Source of the DNA: a virus | Virus record (IMG/VR): IMGVR_UViG_3300042474_001151 | Location: 1-64,000 of that record | Length of the DNA stretch: 64,000 nt | Reading direction: 5' to 3' (one strand) | In this document: positions 1-11,902 of the stretch, piece after piece | Numbering within the stretch: position 1 is the first letter of the stretch | Layout of the letters: every line of letters begins with the position of its first letter | The notes under the pieces: generated by a model | What the model was told of the DNA's origin: nothing | What the model saw: only the letters and a program-made list of their open reading frames with translations | Databases searched by the model: none | Program-made: the position numbers and the translations under genes

Positions 1-2
1 GT

Positions 3-1094
3 AATAATGGAAACTGTTATACAATCATTGGAATAACGTCAATGTCACCGGAAAGTTCAGGAATTATTGTTGAAGAATATTCAACATGTTCAGAATGTAC
101 TGTACCACCATCATCGAACACACCAACGCCAACGCCAACAATTACTATTACCCCAACTATCACATCAAGTGTTACTCCTACCAATACCGTAACTCCAACT
201 ATTACACCAACATCAGGATTGGAATTAAGTCTAACACCAACCCCATCTCCAACACAAACACCAACCCCATTTGAGGGATGTGTTGAACCAACAACAATTG
301 AAGTAACTACTATGTGTTGTGATTATGATCCACAATTAAAAGAATTATATTTTGGATATTACGATGGATGGTCAGATATGATACGATTCTATAACGGACC
401 AACTAATTTCACGTTATATGCGTTCAATGGTTCTACTTTATCTACTCATCTCAATTATGATAATGATGTAAGTTTTGCAACACCTATTGTGGCATCATCG
501 GGGCAATATGGTATTAGTTATACGGGAACTTGTCACGGTGGAAGTAATAATATTATTTGGAGCGGTAATCAACCAATAGGTACTGAAGCAACATCACCAT
601 TCTTATATGCACCAACAGGACAAGAAATTTGTAACCCTAATAATGAACTTATATTTTTACTATATAATATTGGACAAACATCTATTTCTAGCGGAGCACC
701 TTTAGTTGTGGGATCACAGTTATATCAAATAGGGCCAAGAGGTGGTTATATAAATGTTTATAGAGCTGGTAGTTATTTATTACCTAACGGAAACAAATAT
801 AATGTCAATTCAATAGGTATCGTTGAATCTATAGAAGTCGGAGCTTGTGATTCTGCTTTCTTAAAACCAAGTATCGATAATAAATTTAAAACTATCAAAA
901 ACCCTACAGACATTAAATCAACTAGACAATATTTGACAGGAGTACAATTAAGGTCGGTACAAACATTAACTGAGGGTAATTGCTATAAATTCATGGGATT
1001 AGATGGTAAATGGGTTAGTGGTGAATTAATTAGTAAAACATCAACAGGATTCTTAACATATAATTTAGTGATAAATAAAATAACGTGTGGATAA
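3..1094 (+). CDS. Thr-Pro-tract virion protein, 5' end outside window
   Basis: The reading frame is open from the first bases of the window (Asn-Asn-Gly-Asn-Cys-Tyr precedes the first in-window ATG at 42), so this is the C-terminal part of a longer protein and the ATG at 42 is probably internal. A Thr-Pro-rich linker (about nt 118-274) is followed by a mixed beta-type region with scattered Cys and Gly. No catalytic motif is seen. It is followed by three more Thr-Pro-tract proteins on the same strand, so a surface or tail-associated structural protein is the best inference. Function is not recognised. Confidence 0.75.
   Translation, partial: NNGNCYTIIGITSMSPESSGIIVEEYSTCSECTVPPSSNTPTPTPTITITPTITSSVTPTNTVTPTITPTSGLELSLTPTPSPTQTPTPFEGCVEPTTIEVTTMCCDYDPQLKELYFGYYDGWSDMIRFYNGPTNFTLYAFNGSTLSTHLNYDNDVSFATPIVASSGQYGISYTGTCHGGSNNIIWSGNQPIGTEATSPFLYAPTGQEICNPNNELIFLLYNIGQTSISSGAPLVVGSQLYQIGPRGGYINVYRAGSYLLPNGNKYNVNSIGIVESIEVGACDSAFLKPSIDNKFKTIKNPTDIKSTRQYLTGVQLRSVQTLTEGNCYKFMGLDGKWVSGELISKTSTGFLTYNLVINKITCG
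118..274 (+). repeat. Thr-Pro low-complexity tract 1
   Basis: In-frame run of Thr-Pro dipeptides interspersed with Ile/Thr/Asn/Ser, encoded by varied ACN CCN codons. The codon variety argues against recent slippage. Confidence 0.85.
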
Positions 1095-1106
1095 TGTTAA
1101 AAAAAA

Positions 1107-1114
1107 TATTTAAT
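1107..1114 (+). promoter_or_regulatory. TATTTATA-like element (TATTTAAT)
   Basis: A variant of the 8-mer found before most virion genes, here 11 nt before the ATG at 1126. It has two mismatches to TATTTATA, so support is weak. Confidence 0.3.
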
Positions 1115-1125
1115 ATAAACAAATA

Positions 1126-3819
1126 ATGGTAAGGTATATATATGTTAAACTTCAGGGGAACTCCGCAAATGGACCTTACAACATCTACTATGATGATTTG
1201 TCCACATTGGCAACTCTGTACTATGAAAATAGTCCGGCCACTGGTTTAACATTAAACCAATTAACTTTTTATGATGGAGTTTTAGTTTCTGTACCATTAG
1301 AGACAACTAAAATTATTGTTAAAAACATCAATTTTATTTGTGAAAACACTTTAGATGTTCCTTTAGTACCACTAACTCAAACCCCAACACCAACGGTGAC
1401 GGTTACACCTAGTATTACACCTACCAATACAATTACACCAACTATTACTTTAACACCAAGCATCACACCTACAAATACTCTAACACCAACTGTTACACCG
1501 ACAATTAGTTTAACACCAACTAGAACTCTTACACCAACACCAACTAGAACTCTTACACCAACGCCAACACCATGTATTTGTCCTGAAGGTTATACTATGA
1601 AACCAGATCATTCTGGATGTTATAAAGTGGTTACAACTAACCCAACTTTAAACACATATGACACACCTGCGGCTGGTGATGATAACGTAAACTACGGTCA
1701 ATGGGGAGTTAGAATTTATAATTTAAATGATTTTAATGGTACGGGTAACTCAATAAGTGGAACGTATGGTTTTGAGGGTAATACTGCCCTTTACGACGGT
1801 TCATCAACAACTACAGTAGAAACTTTTTGGTCTACAAGAATGAATGATAATAATGTTTGGGTTAGTGGTAATCCAACATATATGGGGATGGTTAGTTTTT
1901 GTACCACAATTACATTAACAGAAACAAAAACTTATTATATCGGTATTGCTGGTGATAATGATGTTACAATAAAAATTAATGGGACAACAATAGTTGACCA
2001 AGCGGATAATTCACCACAATCTAACTTTAAGTTTTGGCACGTATACCCTTACCAATTAAATGCTGGAGATAATATTATTGAATTAGAAAACTGGAATAGA
2101 AGTAGTGTAGGTTCATTTTCTGCGGAAATTTACAACAATACATTATCAGAATTATCAAATGCCACAAGTACTTCCATGATAACAAGAGTATTCTCAACAG
2201 GAGATTACTTATCTGGAGGTTCTAAGGCAGGTCAAGGATTCTGTTCTAATTACTCTTGCCCTACTGGTTACCTATTAGATACGTCCAATCCGAGTAACTA
2301 TCGTTGTGTTAAGACTGAATATCTTGATTGTGGAACAATTATACCAACACCAACTATAACACCAACACCAACTATAACACCAACACCAACTATAACACCA
2401 ACCAAAACTACTACACCAACACCAACTAAAACTCTTACACCCACACCAACAAGTACACCGAGAGATTGTACTGGATGTACGGCATATGATATTGTTATTA
2501 CACAAGGAGATATTAATTTAAGTACTGACGGTAAAGTATATGTTTATTATTACGAATGTGGAACATCCACAGGAGATATGTCATATTTAACATTCTCAAA
2601 TCCAGGTACGTATGTAGATTATATTTGTACGGACAACTGTTCAACAGAACCATATGTTTGTATACAATATGATGGATGTACATCACCACAAAATAATTCA
2701 AGATTAGTGGAAAGAGACGGAGATTGTGCAACATATAATACTTTATTTAAAAATGTTTCATGTGGTACAACTGAATACACATTCACAATTTCAAACCCTG
2801 GATATTCATATATTAACACAAAATTTGATTTAGGTCAAACATATGGTAATGTACCAGTAACAGTATCATACACATCATTGAATTCATTTAATGAAGTGTT
2901 TGTTGGTAATTTCGGTGAAAAAATTGGAGACATTTATACCTCTACTGTAGGTACAGTGTATAAAGAAGAAACAGTTGGTTTTTATAGTTCAAATGAAAAA
3001 ACAACCATGGACGTTGTTGTACATTCAATAGGAACAAACAATATTTTTATACCATATGATATAACTATAAAAATAGAGTGTCCAAGCACATTAGATTGTG
3101 GTAGTAATTTAGTTACTAAAACATATATTACTGGAACTCAAATAAATGTAACAGATCCTGGTTATATAAAATACGATACTAATACTGATACCGTTTATAA
3201 GTTTATATCATCAACGGGAATGCATAGAATTGATGATTGTTATGTTTACGAATCATTGGCTACCGGTACACCATTTGCAGATTTGGCATCATTCACTGAG
3301 TTATATAGTGGTTATTCATGTAATGCCGGAACTGACGATTGTTTAGAAATAACATTTGTTTCTAATGGTGAAATAGAAACCACAATTGGATGGGTTAGTT
3401 GTGTTGGGGCTTGGAGAACAAGAATATTATCCATTGGAGAAACCTTTACAACTTGTGGAATTAAAAATAGTGGATATGGTCAAGGAGTTTCAATTTCACA
3501 AGGTGATTCATGTTCAGGAACAGTAACACCTGCCGACATATATTATAACGATACCTCAGCCGAATATTATATGATTGGATATTTTAGTAATGTTAAAGAT
3601 AATAATAACATGTGTGGAGGATACCCAATTAGTTTCTATTATGTACCGGGTGTTGATTTATTTTCACCACCAAGATATGTTTTCCAAGATGCTGCTGGTA
3701 CGACACCATTCAATTTTAATTATTTTGTACACGGTTTATTCGGATTTAAATCTGGATACGACTATAATAATACAACCGGAGAGGTTGGATTACAAAATTA
3801 TACATGTTTAAATTCATAA
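1126..3819 (+). CDS. Large Thr-Pro-tract virion protein with PA14-like region
   Basis: 897 residues. Order: a short N-terminal beta-type domain (1-84), Thr-Pro tract (about 85-150), a Cys-containing segment with CICPEGY, a region (about 175-345) with features of PA14/lectin-like beta-sandwiches (KTYYIGIAGDNDVTIKINGT followed by NAGDNIIELENWN), a second Cys segment with CPTGYLLD, a second Thr-Pro tract (about 405-446), then a long Cys-bearing C-terminal region. PA14-like folds bind carbohydrate in many surface proteins; that role here is inference. It sits between other Thr-Pro proteins and is probably a tail or decoration component. Confidence 0.75.
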   Translation: MVRYIYVKLQGNSANGPYNIYYDDLSTLATLYYENSPATGLTLNQLTFYDGVLVSVPLETTKIIVKNINFICENTLDVPLVPLTQTPTPTVTVTPSITPTNTITPTITLTPSITPTNTLTPTVTPTISLTPTRTLTPTPTRTLTPTPTPCICPEGYTMKPDHSGCYKVVTTNPTLNTYDTPAAGDDNVNYGQWGVRIYNLNDFNGTGNSISGTYGFEGNTALYDGSSTTTVETFWSTRMNDNNVWVSGNPTYMGMVSFCTTITLTETKTYYIGIAGDNDVTIKINGTTIVDQADNSPQSNFKFWHVYPYQLNAGDNIIELENWNRSSVGSFSAEIYNNTLSELSNATSTSMITRVFSTGDYLSGGSKAGQGFCSNYSCPTGYLLDTSNPSNYRCVKTEYLDCGTIIPTPTITPTPTITPTPTITPTKTTTPTPTKTLTPTPTSTPRDCTGCTAYDIVITQGDINLSTDGKVYVYYYECGTSTGDMSYLTFSNPGTYVDYICTDNCSTEPYVCIQYDGCTSPQNNSRLVERDGDCATYNTLFKNVSCGTTEYTFTISNPGYSYINTKFDLGQTYGNVPVTVSYTSLNSFNEVFVGNFGEKIGDIYTSTVGTVYKEETVGFYSSNEKTTMDVVVHSIGTNNIFIPYDITIKIECPSTLDCGSNLVTKTYITGTQINVTDPGYIKYDTNTDTVYKFISSTGMHRIDDCYVYESLATGTPFADLASFTELYSGYSCNAGTDDCLEITFVSNGEIETTIGWVSCVGAWRTRILSIGETFTTCGIKNSGYGQGVSISQGDSCSGTVTPADIYYNDTSAEYYMIGYFSNVKDNNNMCGGYPISFYYVPGVDLFSPPRYVFQDAAGTTPFNFNYFVHGLFGFKSGYDYNNTTGEVGLQNYTCLNS
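1378..1575 (+). repeat. Thr-Pro low-complexity tract 2
   Basis: In-frame Thr-Pro/Thr-Ile/Thr-Leu run in the 897-residue protein, separating the N-terminal domain from the PA14-like region. Confidence 0.85.
2338..2463 (+). repeat. Thr-Pro low-complexity tract 3
   Basis: Second tract in the same protein. It includes near-perfect tandem DNA copies of a 15-nt unit (ccaacaccaactata, about 2343-2400). Confidence 0.85.
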
Positions 3820-3823
3820 AAAA

Positions 3824-4114
3824 ATGGCAATAACAACATTAAAAGTTCCCGAAATATCAAACAATTTTAATAAGGTAGATAAAATAATTTGGTTTAATGT
3901 ATCTGACATCGAAGGTACTTTTAGTATTAATTTACATATAACACCTAGTCAATCTTTAGATACCACAATTACGGTATTTAATTACACAACAAACAAAGAA
4001 CATTTCAATAAATTATACCCAAAGTCGTCAAATAGTGGTATTATTAATGAGACAATAAAAATAAAACATACTCCCGGACTAAATTCACCAATTTACGGAC
4101 TAAAAACAAGTTAA
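3824..4114 (+). CDS. Small protein of unknown function between virion genes
   Basis: 96 residues, starting 5 nt after the previous stop and ending 15 nt before the next gene, so probably co-transcribed with both large virion genes. The sequence is mixed alpha/beta-like with no Cys pair, membrane segment or recognisable motif. A connector or chaperone for the neighbouring giant protein is possible but is only inference from position. Confidence 0.6.
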   Translation: MAITTLKVPEISNNFNKVDKIIWFNVSDIEGTFSINLHITPSQSLDTTITVFNYTTNKEHFNKLYPKSSNSGIINETIKIKHTPGLNSPIYGLKTS

Positions 4115-4129
4115 AAGTAATTATAGTAG

Positions 4130-7100
4130 ATGAGTTCATTTGAAATAAATTGTACAGTTGAGGGAGCGGCACCAGATAATCTAACACATGATTGTGGTAC
4201 CACAAAAAATCTAACATGGTCCGGAAATGGTACACATAGTGGACTTTCATTTTATTTAATAAACTCACAATTAAATAATCTCACACCAAGATACATTTTT
4301 GCAAAACCAAAATCTACTAAATTATTAAAATTTATATTTAGCTCCGGTTCATCAACATCAGCTAAAGTTAGAATTAAATATAACGTTGATGGAGTTTTAA
4401 CAATAAGGGACGAATATGATTTAACATCGGTAACAACAGGTACTGTGAAATATCACGAATTACTAATTGATAGTGATATTAAATCAAATGTTTTTATTAT
4501 AATAGACGTTATAACAAGTAACGGAAGTTCGGGATCATTAATCACTACTTTAGATTGTGACCCACAAGTTATATCTGCTGATTTTTGTTATGGATTTACA
4601 AATTCAAATCAATATTGTCAAGAATGTCCACAAACAATAACATTTTATAAAGAAAAAAGCCCCAATAGTAATGTTACAGGATTAACAAATACGAATATAG
4701 TTAATTTTTCACCATATAGTGACGGACCTTGGTTCGTTGACCCATATCTACAAAATGAAGTTGCTGAATCAACATTTTACACGTATAAGGTTGGTGATAA
4801 TACTAATAGAACATATTATACCTACAATAGAACAACACATAAATTTAATTTAGAAGGAAGTTGTTTAGGGGGAAAATATACGTGTGGAAATGATTTTATT
4901 ACACAAACAAATATCGTTGCAAATTACACTAACACAAATCCTTATTTACCAAATTTACCTAATGTTAAACTAAATGGATTAGTCTATTCTATTAAGGAAT
5001 TTATTTTTGAATTACCAACAAAAAATAGAATGGTACCAATTACTGTAACGACATCAGGAACAAAAAAAGATTTTGCATATATCGTTACGGATGCCATTAA
5101 TAGTGAAAGAATCGGTGATGTTAGTTATGGAGTGGGATATAATGAACCACATTATAATGCGGTCACAGAATTAAATTTATTTAGAAATAACAATTCTGTT
5201 CAGTATTTTACAACCACCACAGGTTTCGTAAGAGTGAGAGTAGCTATTGGTCAAAATAAAGGATTTAACGGTTCAAATGTTACTTGTTCAGTTAGAGTGG
5301 GTTGCGGACAAGAAATTTATGGTTATGAAATGGGTGTTCATCCATATTCACCATATGATGCTAAAAATAACCCAAAAGTGGTTACAACATTATGGTCAAC
5401 AACACCAATATCAAGTTGGAATGGAACTACAATAAGTGGAACCGCAATAACTAAAGGTACTTATGTGTTTAATGATAGTATTTTGAGTAATATGGCACTA
5501 CCTTGGTTCTACTCAACATATAATACTTCAATCAACCAAAATACTTATCAAATAGGTAATACGGTTAATAGGTCTTATGGTATTAAAATTGATAAAAAAG
5601 TAACAAAACATGGAATTTTTGGAAGTCCAAATGTTAGTGATATAGTTACAGGACCTAAAGATTTTTCAAATGTGGTAATGGGAACTCCACGTGTACCCGC
5701 CTGTATTGAACCTGCAATTGTTGGTGTTGGTGTTATTAATAAAATTTTAACAAATTCCGACATTAAAAAACCATCGGTTTATTCTTATCTTTTAGGTGAT
5801 GGAGTTAAAGGAACACCAGGACCATTTCAAGATTCTGCAAATGATGGGTTTTTTACATATTATGATTTTGCAAAGTCATCTAGAACGCCAATCACTGGAT
5901 TTGAACATCTATCAGATAAATTAGGTATACCATATGGAAGATCAACAAAAAATACAAATTATAATAAAATAATACAAGATGGTTTGGGAAGGGGAATTGC
6001 TCTTGGAGGAGTAGCTGCTGCAACAATCGGTGGTATATCAATATGGGGAACAACCATAACTAGCTATTTTATTTACATTGCGGCAACTATTGCATTTTGG
6101 GCTGTTGCAGTTATAGCAGTTGCTGCATTTATATGGGCACTTTTCTCAACCTCAACAAAAACATTAATAGAAGTTTGTAGACAATTTAATAAAAAATATA
6201 CAGGTGAAAATTCACCATACATATATCCAGGTACAATCATATATAATAACGATACTTTATCATCATATAGGATTGGTACCACGAATAGTTATTGTGACGG
6301 AGCATATTTTTATACAGTACCAACTAACGCAACAGATGGTGTTGTAACAAGTAAAGAACTGGCATATAAAGTTGTTAACAGTGTAAAAACTAATACCTTA
6401 AATATTTTTAGTTCTCTTGATAATTCCCAAGAATATATAACTGATTTTTCAAGATTATTTTTCTTGGCATATACTGCTGGATATCCTGAAAAATATACAA
6501 CAACACCAACGGAATATACAAACCAAGCAACTTCGGTAACGATTTACCAAGACAGTATCATTACAGGTGAATTAAATAATCCCGTTCCAATTACATATGA
6601 AATACCAGCTGGTACATTCACATCAACAAGTTCACTTAATGATGCAAATGATGAAGCATTAAAATATTTAATAACATTAACGGGATCAACAAATGAGGCC
6701 TTATACTCAACCGAACCAAAACCTGGTATTGAAAATGTTAATTTAAGTTTTACACATGATATAAAAATTGAAAATGAACCAAATTTATTTTTAATACATT
6801 ACAATAATGCCGATTCTAACGGTATTACCATAAATAAAAAATTATACTATGATATAAATGGTGATAATTCTGTGTTAAACGGATATTATTCACAATTAGT
6901 AAGTGGTTCATATAGAAAATTTTATAAAACATCCGCAGGTGTAGTTGTTGATGTCATCACATGGCAAAATAGTGGAGACACAACGGCAGTAGGTTCGTTA
7001 GGTAGTTATAATGTTAATACATCAAATCTTGATTATACAAGTGCGTGGTATATAACTGATTATAATTTAAGTGATATTGGTTTAAGTTTGTATAATAATT

Positions 7101-10100
7101 TAGATAATTTAATTAATGATTGGAATACCATAACATTTTATTCAAATAGTAAAATAAGAAGAGGGTTTATAAAAACTAAATCCACCAAAGATTCATTATA
7201 TCTATATGATAGTAATAGTAATTTAAATTCAAATAGTGAGGCTATAGAAAACATATACCGTGAAGTTTATCCCTTTGATTCGGTACCGTTTACGTATTAT
7301 AAATCACAAATGCTTTTTATTAACACCGTCGAGATTTGTGATTTAGATAATGATGATAATGGTTTAAATTTTAACGTTTTCAATTCTAATGGAAATTCAT
7401 CACCATCATATTTTGGAATTACATTTACAGTAAACATCTACACGGGAAGTACTGTTTTGTTTACAACAAAAAGTGTTACAATTGGACCAAATGAAACAAC
7501 TAAATTTGTTCAATTAGATATTCCATATACGGGAGGAACAATTACAAGTGTTAATATTACAAGTTGGGATTCACCAAACCCATATAATAAAACAACATTT
7601 GAACAAGGATCATTTGCACAAAGCGCGGGTGTTACCCCATGTGAATATTATAGTGGAACAACATACATTGTTGATTCATATGGTTTTGTACAATATGATG
7701 AATATAACCCAACTACAAATGAAATTGATAGAATTTATTCTAATGTTACCGAAGGTATATACACAATAAATGAACCAATTGCATATAAATCTTTAAAAGG
7801 TTCACAGGACGAAGTTAATTATTATCCTATTGCAAACATTAGGATTTTAGAAACTGGAGATTGTTATGTAATACCGACCCAAACACCTACACCAACAATC
7901 ACTTTAACACCAACAATTACCCCAACAATCACTTTAACACCAACGTTAACACTTACTCCAACACCTACACCAACAACAATTTGTGAATTCGGATTATCTG
8001 TAGTTGTATTAACACCTACCCCAACTCCAACGTCAACAGTTACGGTTACACCAACTTTAACCCCAACTATTACGCCAACAAATACGGTTACCCCATCATT
8101 AACACCTACTCAAACACCGACACCAACAACAATTTGTGAATTCGGATTATCTGTGGTCGTGCTAACCCCAACACCAACTCCAACATCAACAGTTACGGTC
8201 ACACCAACTTTAACTCCAACCATTACACCAACAAATACCGTTACACCGACGGTTACTCAAACTCAAACGCCAACACCAACAACAGTTTGTGAATTCGGAT
8301 TATCGGTTCAAGTATTAACACCAACTCCTACGCCGACACCAACATCAACACCAAACTATCCACCAACAGATATTTCATTGAGCAATAGTTCAATAAATGA
8401 AAATACCGCAACGGGTACAACTATCGGCACATTTAGCTCAACAAGTCTTGATTCAAATGATACATATACTTATTCATTAGTTGCAGGTACAGGGGACGAT
8501 AACAATGGTAGTTTTACAATAACAGGTTCATCATTAAAAAATGGATTTATACCAAACTACGAATCGAAAACTTCATACTTAATTAGAGTTAGAAGTACGG
8601 ATAGTATTGGACAATATACTGAAAAACAATTTACAATTACTATAAATAATGTTAATGAAACACCATATGCATTATTATTAAGTAATACATCACAAGCTGA
8701 AAATACGGCATCAAATACAACAATAGGCACATTCTCAACATCGGATGTTGATAGTGGAGATACATTTACATATACTTTAGTTGCGGGTACTGGTGATACA
8801 GATAATGCATCATTTAATATTAGTGGTGCTAATTTAAGAAACACATCTGTGTTCAACTATGAATCAAAATCACCATCAACTTATTCAATAAGAGTTAGAA
8901 CAACAGATGCAGGTGGATTATATTACGAAGGAACATTTACAATTACAGTTACAAACGTAAATGAAGCACCAACAGACATTTCATTAAGTTCAGCCTCAAT
9001 ATCTGAGAATGTTGCAACAGGTACAACAATCGGTACGTTTTCAGCAACAGACCCTGAAGGTGGTGCAATGACATTTGAATTAGTTGATACCGTAAATTAT
9101 CCAGATAATAATAGTTTCACAATTACATCTGGTGTATTAAAAAGTGCAGTTGTTTTTAACTACGAAGCTCAGGCAACATATTATATTAGAGTAAAAGTAA
9201 CAGATAGTACAACTTTAACGTATACTAAAACAATAACTATTTCAATTACGGATGTAACAATAACACCAACATTATCAGTAACCAATGCAACATGTCATGG
9301 TGGTACTGGTTCAATTACTGTAAGTAATGTTGTTGGTGGTACCGCAAATTACACGTATTCTAGAAATAATGTGGATTATCAGGTTAGTGCAACATTCGGT
9401 AGTTTAACTGCTGGTGATTATGATATCTATGCAAAAGATAGTTTTGGTGAAACTGGATATACGTCAGCAACAGTAACACAACCGGCACAACTTAGTGTAA
9501 CAACATCTTCAACAACAATACCAACATGTTGGACAGGAGCAACGGGACAAATAATATTATCCGCATCTGGTGGGTCTGGCACATATGATTACTCAATCTC
9601 ATTAAATACCGATACAGCTAACGCTAGTAGAACATGGCAAACAAGTGCAACATTTAATAGTTTATCTAGTGGATATTATTATGCTAAAATAAGAGATAGA
9701 AACACACCAAGTTGTATTTCATCTGTTTTTGGAATTGATTTAGCTAGAAGTCAACCATCAGCATCGACTAGTGTTACTAATGTTGATTGTTATGGTAATT
9801 CATCAGGAACTATTGTTATTTCTTCCATGGGTGGAGGACAAGGAGGACCATATTCGATTAAACTTAGTGATGTTAATACACAATCAGGAGGATCTTATCA
9901 AGTGACCACAACAAGTAGGTCATACGGTAGTAAACCAGCAGGAACCTATTATTACAAAATAAAAGACGGTGAAGGTTGTGAAAGTGATTGGTATTCAGTA
10001 ACGGTGACACAACCAGGACAAATAACGGTATCGTTGGCGGTGGGAAATCACCCAACATGTTGGACAGGTAATACAGGTTCAGTTGTTGCCACAGCATCTG

Positions 10101-11233
10101 GCGGCGTTGCAAGTCTTACATATTATATTAGTACCGATGGTATAAGTTATGGAAGTCCACAGGCAAGTGGTACATTCTCAGATAAACCAACCGGAACATA
10201 TTCGGTAATGGTTTCAGATGGTGGATGCGTTGCATTTTCTAACAGTGTAACATTATCTAAATCCGCACCTACCGCAAATACATTAGCCGCTAATGTAAGT
10301 TGTTATGGTGGATCTAACGGTTCAATTACCGTATCAAGTCCATCAGGCGGAAGTGGTTCTGGATATACCTATTCAAGAGACGGAGAAAATTACCAATCAA
10401 GCGGTTTGTTCAGTAATTTAAGTATCGGGACATATTCAATATACGTTAAAGACGGGTTAGATTGTGTAAATGTTGTTACAACAATAGTAATTACTCAACC
10501 CGCAGAACAGACTGCGAGTATAACTGTCGACACATACGCATCTTGTAATGGTGGTGCGGACGGCGCAATTACATTGTCATCAACTGGAGGAGCATTCCCT
10601 AAAACATATAGATTATATGCTGACACGTCAGCACCTTATAATACCTGCGGAGGAACTTTAGTTGGAACGTACACAGGTGTAACTTCAGGGTCACCATCTG
10701 TTTCTGTTAGTAGTATTGATGAATATGGATACTGTCTTGAAGTTACCGATGCTAATGGTTGTGTTACAACTAGCGGAGTGGTTGGTACTACAGCTTGTAT
10801 AGGAACTTGTTATGATATTTTCATCCCAACAAGTATGTTAACGAACAATGGTCAAGAATTATACATTGAATATAGAAAAACTGATAATACATACGTTAGT
10901 CGACCTTATAGTGCTTTCCCGCAATCTATCGGACCTAGTGAAGGAATATTAATTAACATTTGTAGTACTATATCACCAGCATTTAGATATGGTGTTTCTG
11001 GATTCCAATTTGTTGAAGATGTTGGAATGGTAATCGGAATCGGCGGTAAATGTGATAACAGTGAATGGTGTGGAGGAGGAGATCCTTATGTACCACCAAC
11101 TGGTGGAGGTGGTGGTGGTGGTGGCACTACTTATTCATGTAAAGATTCACCAGGTGGACTTTGTAGTGATTACTCTTCACCGTGTGCATCGTTAGGTTTA
11201 ATGAACTGTAGTGATTTGGAAGAAATTGTATAA
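4130..11233 (+). CDS. Giant multidomain virion adhesin with cadherin-like and SprB-like repeats
   Basis: 2367 residues. N-terminal region (1-620) is unrecognised. A strongly hydrophobic Ala/Ile-rich stretch follows (about 620-672, nt 5990-6148), long enough for one or two membrane passes. After further unrecognised sequence come Thr-Pro tracts (about 1249-1408) holding three copies of a 51-residue unit. Next are three cadherin-like repeats (about 1409-1710), each with a pattern like DISLSxxxxxEN, GTxIGTFS and a closing ITVTNVNE. Then about six SprB-like repeats (1711-2220) with the pattern [15 protein letters not shown], GGTxxYTYS and LTAGDYxIxVKD. The end has a Gly-rich linker (nt 11103-11127) and a Cys-rich tail. 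SprB repeats are known from the Flavobacterium gliding adhesin, so the protein is probably a surface adhesin of the virion; receptor binding is inference. Confidence 0.8.
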   Translation: MSSFEINCTVEGAAPDNLTHDCGTTKNLTWSGNGTHSGLSFYLINSQLNNLTPRYIFAKPKSTKLLKFIFSSGSSTSAKVRIKYNVDGVLTIRDEYDLTSVTTGTVKYHELLIDSDIKSNVFIIIDVITSNGSSGSLITTLDCDPQVISADFCYGFTNSNQYCQECPQTITFYKEKSPNSNVTGLTNTNIVNFSPYSDGPWFVDPYLQNEVAESTFYTYKVGDNTNRTYYTYNRTTHKFNLEGSCLGGKYTCGNDFITQTNIVANYTNTNPYLPNLPNVKLNGLVYSIKEFIFELPTKNRMVPITVTTSGTKKDFAYIVTDAINSERIGDVSYGVGYNEPHYNAVTELNLFRNNNSVQYFTTTTGFVRVRVAIGQNKGFNGSNVTCSVRVGCGQEIYGYEMGVHPYSPYDAKNNPKVVTTLWSTTPISSWNGTTISGTAITKGTYVFNDSILSNMALPWFYSTYNTSINQNTYQIGNTVNRSYGIKIDKKVTKHGIFGSPNVSDIVTGPKDFSNVVMGTPRVPACIEPAIVGVGVINKILTNSDIKKPSVYSYLLGDGVKGTPGPFQDSANDGFFTYYDFAKSSRTPITGFEHLSDKLGIPYGRSTKNTNYNKIIQDGLGRGIALGGVAAATIGGISIWGTTITSYFIYIAATIAFWAVAVIAVAAFIWALFSTSTKTLIEVCRQFNKKYTGENSPYIYPGTIIYNNDTLSSYRIGTTNSYCDGAYFYTVPTNATDGVVTSKELAYKVVNSVKTNTLNIFSSLDNSQEYITDFSRLFFLAYTAGYPEKYTTTPTEYTNQATSVTIYQDSIITGELNNPVPITYEIPAGTFTSTSSLNDANDEALKYLITLTGSTNEALYSTEPKPGIENVNLSFTHDIKIENEPNLFLIHYNNADSNGITINKKLYYDINGDNSVLNGYYSQLVSGSYRKFYKTSAGVVVDVITWQNSGDTTAVGSLGSYNVNTSNLDYTSAWYITDYNLSDIGLSLYNNLDNLINDWNTITFYSNSKIRRGFIKTKSTKDSLYLYDSNSNLNSNSEAIENIYREVYPFDSVPFTYYKSQMLFINTVEICDLDNDDNGLNFNVFNSNGNSSPSYFGITFTVNIYTGSTVLFTTKSVTIGPNETTKFVQLDIPYTGGTITSVNITSWDSPNPYNKTTFEQGSFAQSAGVTPCEYYSGTTYIVDSYGFVQYDEYNPTTNEIDRIYSNVTEGIYTINEPIAYKSLKGSQDEVNYYPIANIRILETGDCYVIPTQTPTPTITLTPTITPTITLTPTLTLTPTPTPTTICEFGLSVVVLTPTPTPTSTVTVTPTLTPTITPTNTVTPSLTPTQTPTPTTICEFGLSVVVLTPTPTPTSTVTVTPTLTPTITPTNTVTPTVTQTQTPTPTTVCEFGLSVQVLTPTPTPTPTSTPNYPPTDISLSNSSINENTATGTTIGTFSSTSLDSNDTYTYSLVAGTGDDNNGSFTITGSSLKNGFIPNYESKTSYLIRVRSTDSIGQYTEKQFTITINNVNETPYALLLSNTSQAENTASNTTIGTFSTSDVDSGDTFTYTLVAGTGDTDNASFNISGANLRNTSVFNYESKSPSTYSIRVRTTDAGGLYYEGTFTITVTNVNEAPTDISLSSASISENVATGTTIGTFSATDPEGGAMTFELVDTVNYPDNNSFTITSGVLKSAVVFNYEAQATYYIRVKVTDSTTLTYTKTITISITDVTITPTLSVTNATCHGGTGSITVSNVVGGTANYTYSRNNVDYQVSATFGSLTAGDYDIYAKDSFGETGYTSATVTQPAQLSVTTSSTTIPTCWTGATGQIILSASGGSGTYDYSISLNTDTANASRTWQTSATFNSLSSGYYYAKIRDRNTPSCISSVFGIDLARSQPSASTSVTNVDCYGNSSGTIVISSMGGGQGGPYSIKLSDVNTQSGGSYQVTTTSRSYGSKPAGTYYYKIKDGEGCESDWYSVTVTQPGQITVSLAVGNHPTCWTGNTGSVVATASGGVASLTYYISTDGISYGSPQASGTFSDKPTGTYSVMVSDGGCVAFSNSVTLSKSAPTANTLAANVSCYGGSNGSITVSSPSGGSGSGYTYSRDGENYQSSGLFSNLSIGTYSIYVKDGLDCVNVVTTIVITQPAEQTASITVDTYASCNGGADGAITLSSTGGAFPKTYRLYADTSAPYNTCGGTLVGTYTGVTSGSPSVSVSSIDEYGYCLEVTDANGCVTTSGVVGTTACIGTCYDIFIPTSMLTNNGQELYIEYRKTDNTYVSRPYSAFPQSIGPSEGILINICSTISPAFRYGVSGFQFVEDVGMVIGIGGKCDNSEWCGGGDPYVPPTGGGGGGGGTTYSCKDSPGGLCSDYSSPCASLGLMNCSDLEEIV
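7870..8355 (+). repeat. Thr-Pro tract containing three 51-residue tandem units
   Basis: The DNA word ttgtgaattc recurs at 7981, 8134 and 8287, exactly 153 nt (51 codons) apart. Each copy encodes [10 protein letters not shown] or a close variant (third copy [10 protein letters not shown]), embedded in Thr-Pro sequence. Copies differ at synonymous positions. Confidence 0.9.
8356..9260 (+). repeat. Three cadherin-like repeats
   Basis: Three consecutive units of about 100 residues share the opening ISLSxxxxxEN, the GTxIGTFS strand, a middle NYE motif and the closing TITxxNVNE. This matches the cadherin-like/dystroglycan-type Ig-fold repeats common in large bacterial adhesins. Confidence 0.75.
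9262..10800 (+). repeat. Array of SprB-like repeats
   Basis: Roughly six units of about 80 residues, each with a Cys followed by GG and a hydrophobic-Ser strand (such as [37 protein letters not shown]), then GGxxxYTYS and a Gly-Thr-Tyr-x-hydrophobic-x-Lys-Asp strand, ending in VTQPAQ or similar. This is the SprB repeat pattern of Bacteroidota adhesins. Confidence 0.8.
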
Positions 11234-11251
11234 TAAAACAAAATAAACAAA

Positions 11252-11259
11252 TATTTATA
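11252..11259 (+). promoter_or_regulatory. Candidate late promoter box TATTTATA
   Basis: Exact TATTTATA ending 4 nt before the ATG at 11264. No Shine-Dalgarno sequence is present. Confidence 0.55.
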
Positions 11260-11263
11260 GAAT

Positions 11264-11872
11264 ATGGCAGTAGTAACAGTAACAGGAACGGGATTAAATT
11301 TGGCAACGGCAGCAAATAATTTTACAGTGGCAATTATTGATTATTTGGGTGCAAGTACTCAGTACGCAACAAGTGTTTCTAGATCATCATTAATAAGTGG
11401 ATATAATGTTACGGTTAATCCGGGAGATGTTACAATTAGAGTAACAAGTACTGGTGTTTGTAGTAGCTCGGCGGATATTAATATATCAATAGAGGCTTTA
11501 CAATCATATAGACCAAATCCAATCGAAGCCACCACATATGGAGCATCACCTGAATCTTTTATCGCGAGTGGTGGACGTGATGGTGGAGGTGGTAGTTATG
11601 AAGTAATAATTGGGGAGACGGATGTTTATTCTTTTATGAGTGAAACAGATTTTACAGTTACACACGTATCAACATCAGGTGGACTCAGTACAGGAGCTTT
11701 TTTAGCTGATAGTTTAGGAGCTCGTATTGTAGGGTCCACAACTTTACAAATGTTCGGGGAGACAAGAAGTACTTATACCCTAGACCCATCAATTAACACC
11801 TCAACGTATAGATTGACATATACTCCATCAGGATTATCAAGAGATGTTAATTTTTATTGGTTCGTAGAATAA
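11264..11872 (+). CDS. Putative virion structural protein, 202 residues
   Basis: Starts MAVVTVTGTGLN directly after a TATTTATA box. The protein is Ser/Thr/Gly-rich with alternating hydrophobic residues, consistent with a beta-structured virion protein, and ends in an aromatic strand (VNFYWFVE). No recognised family. It lies between the giant adhesin and another 202-residue protein and is expressed in the same direction. Confidence 0.65.
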   Translation: MAVVTVTGTGLNLATAANNFTVAIIDYLGASTQYATSVSRSSLISGYNVTVNPGDVTIRVTSTGVCSSSADINISIEALQSYRPNPIEATTYGASPESFIASGGRDGGGGSYEVIIGETDVYSFMSETDFTVTHVSTSGGLSTGAFLADSLGARIVGSTTLQMFGETRSTYTLDPSINTSTYRLTYTPSGLSRDVNFYWFVE

Positions 11873-11902
11873 TCCATTTATTAAAAGTAATTAAATGTTT
11901 AT

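Noticed and set aside
118-8355. CRISPR-like or satellite arrays in the Thr-Pro tracts
   Set aside because: Repeats are in frame, short, without spacers, and vary at synonymous positions; they are protein low complexity.
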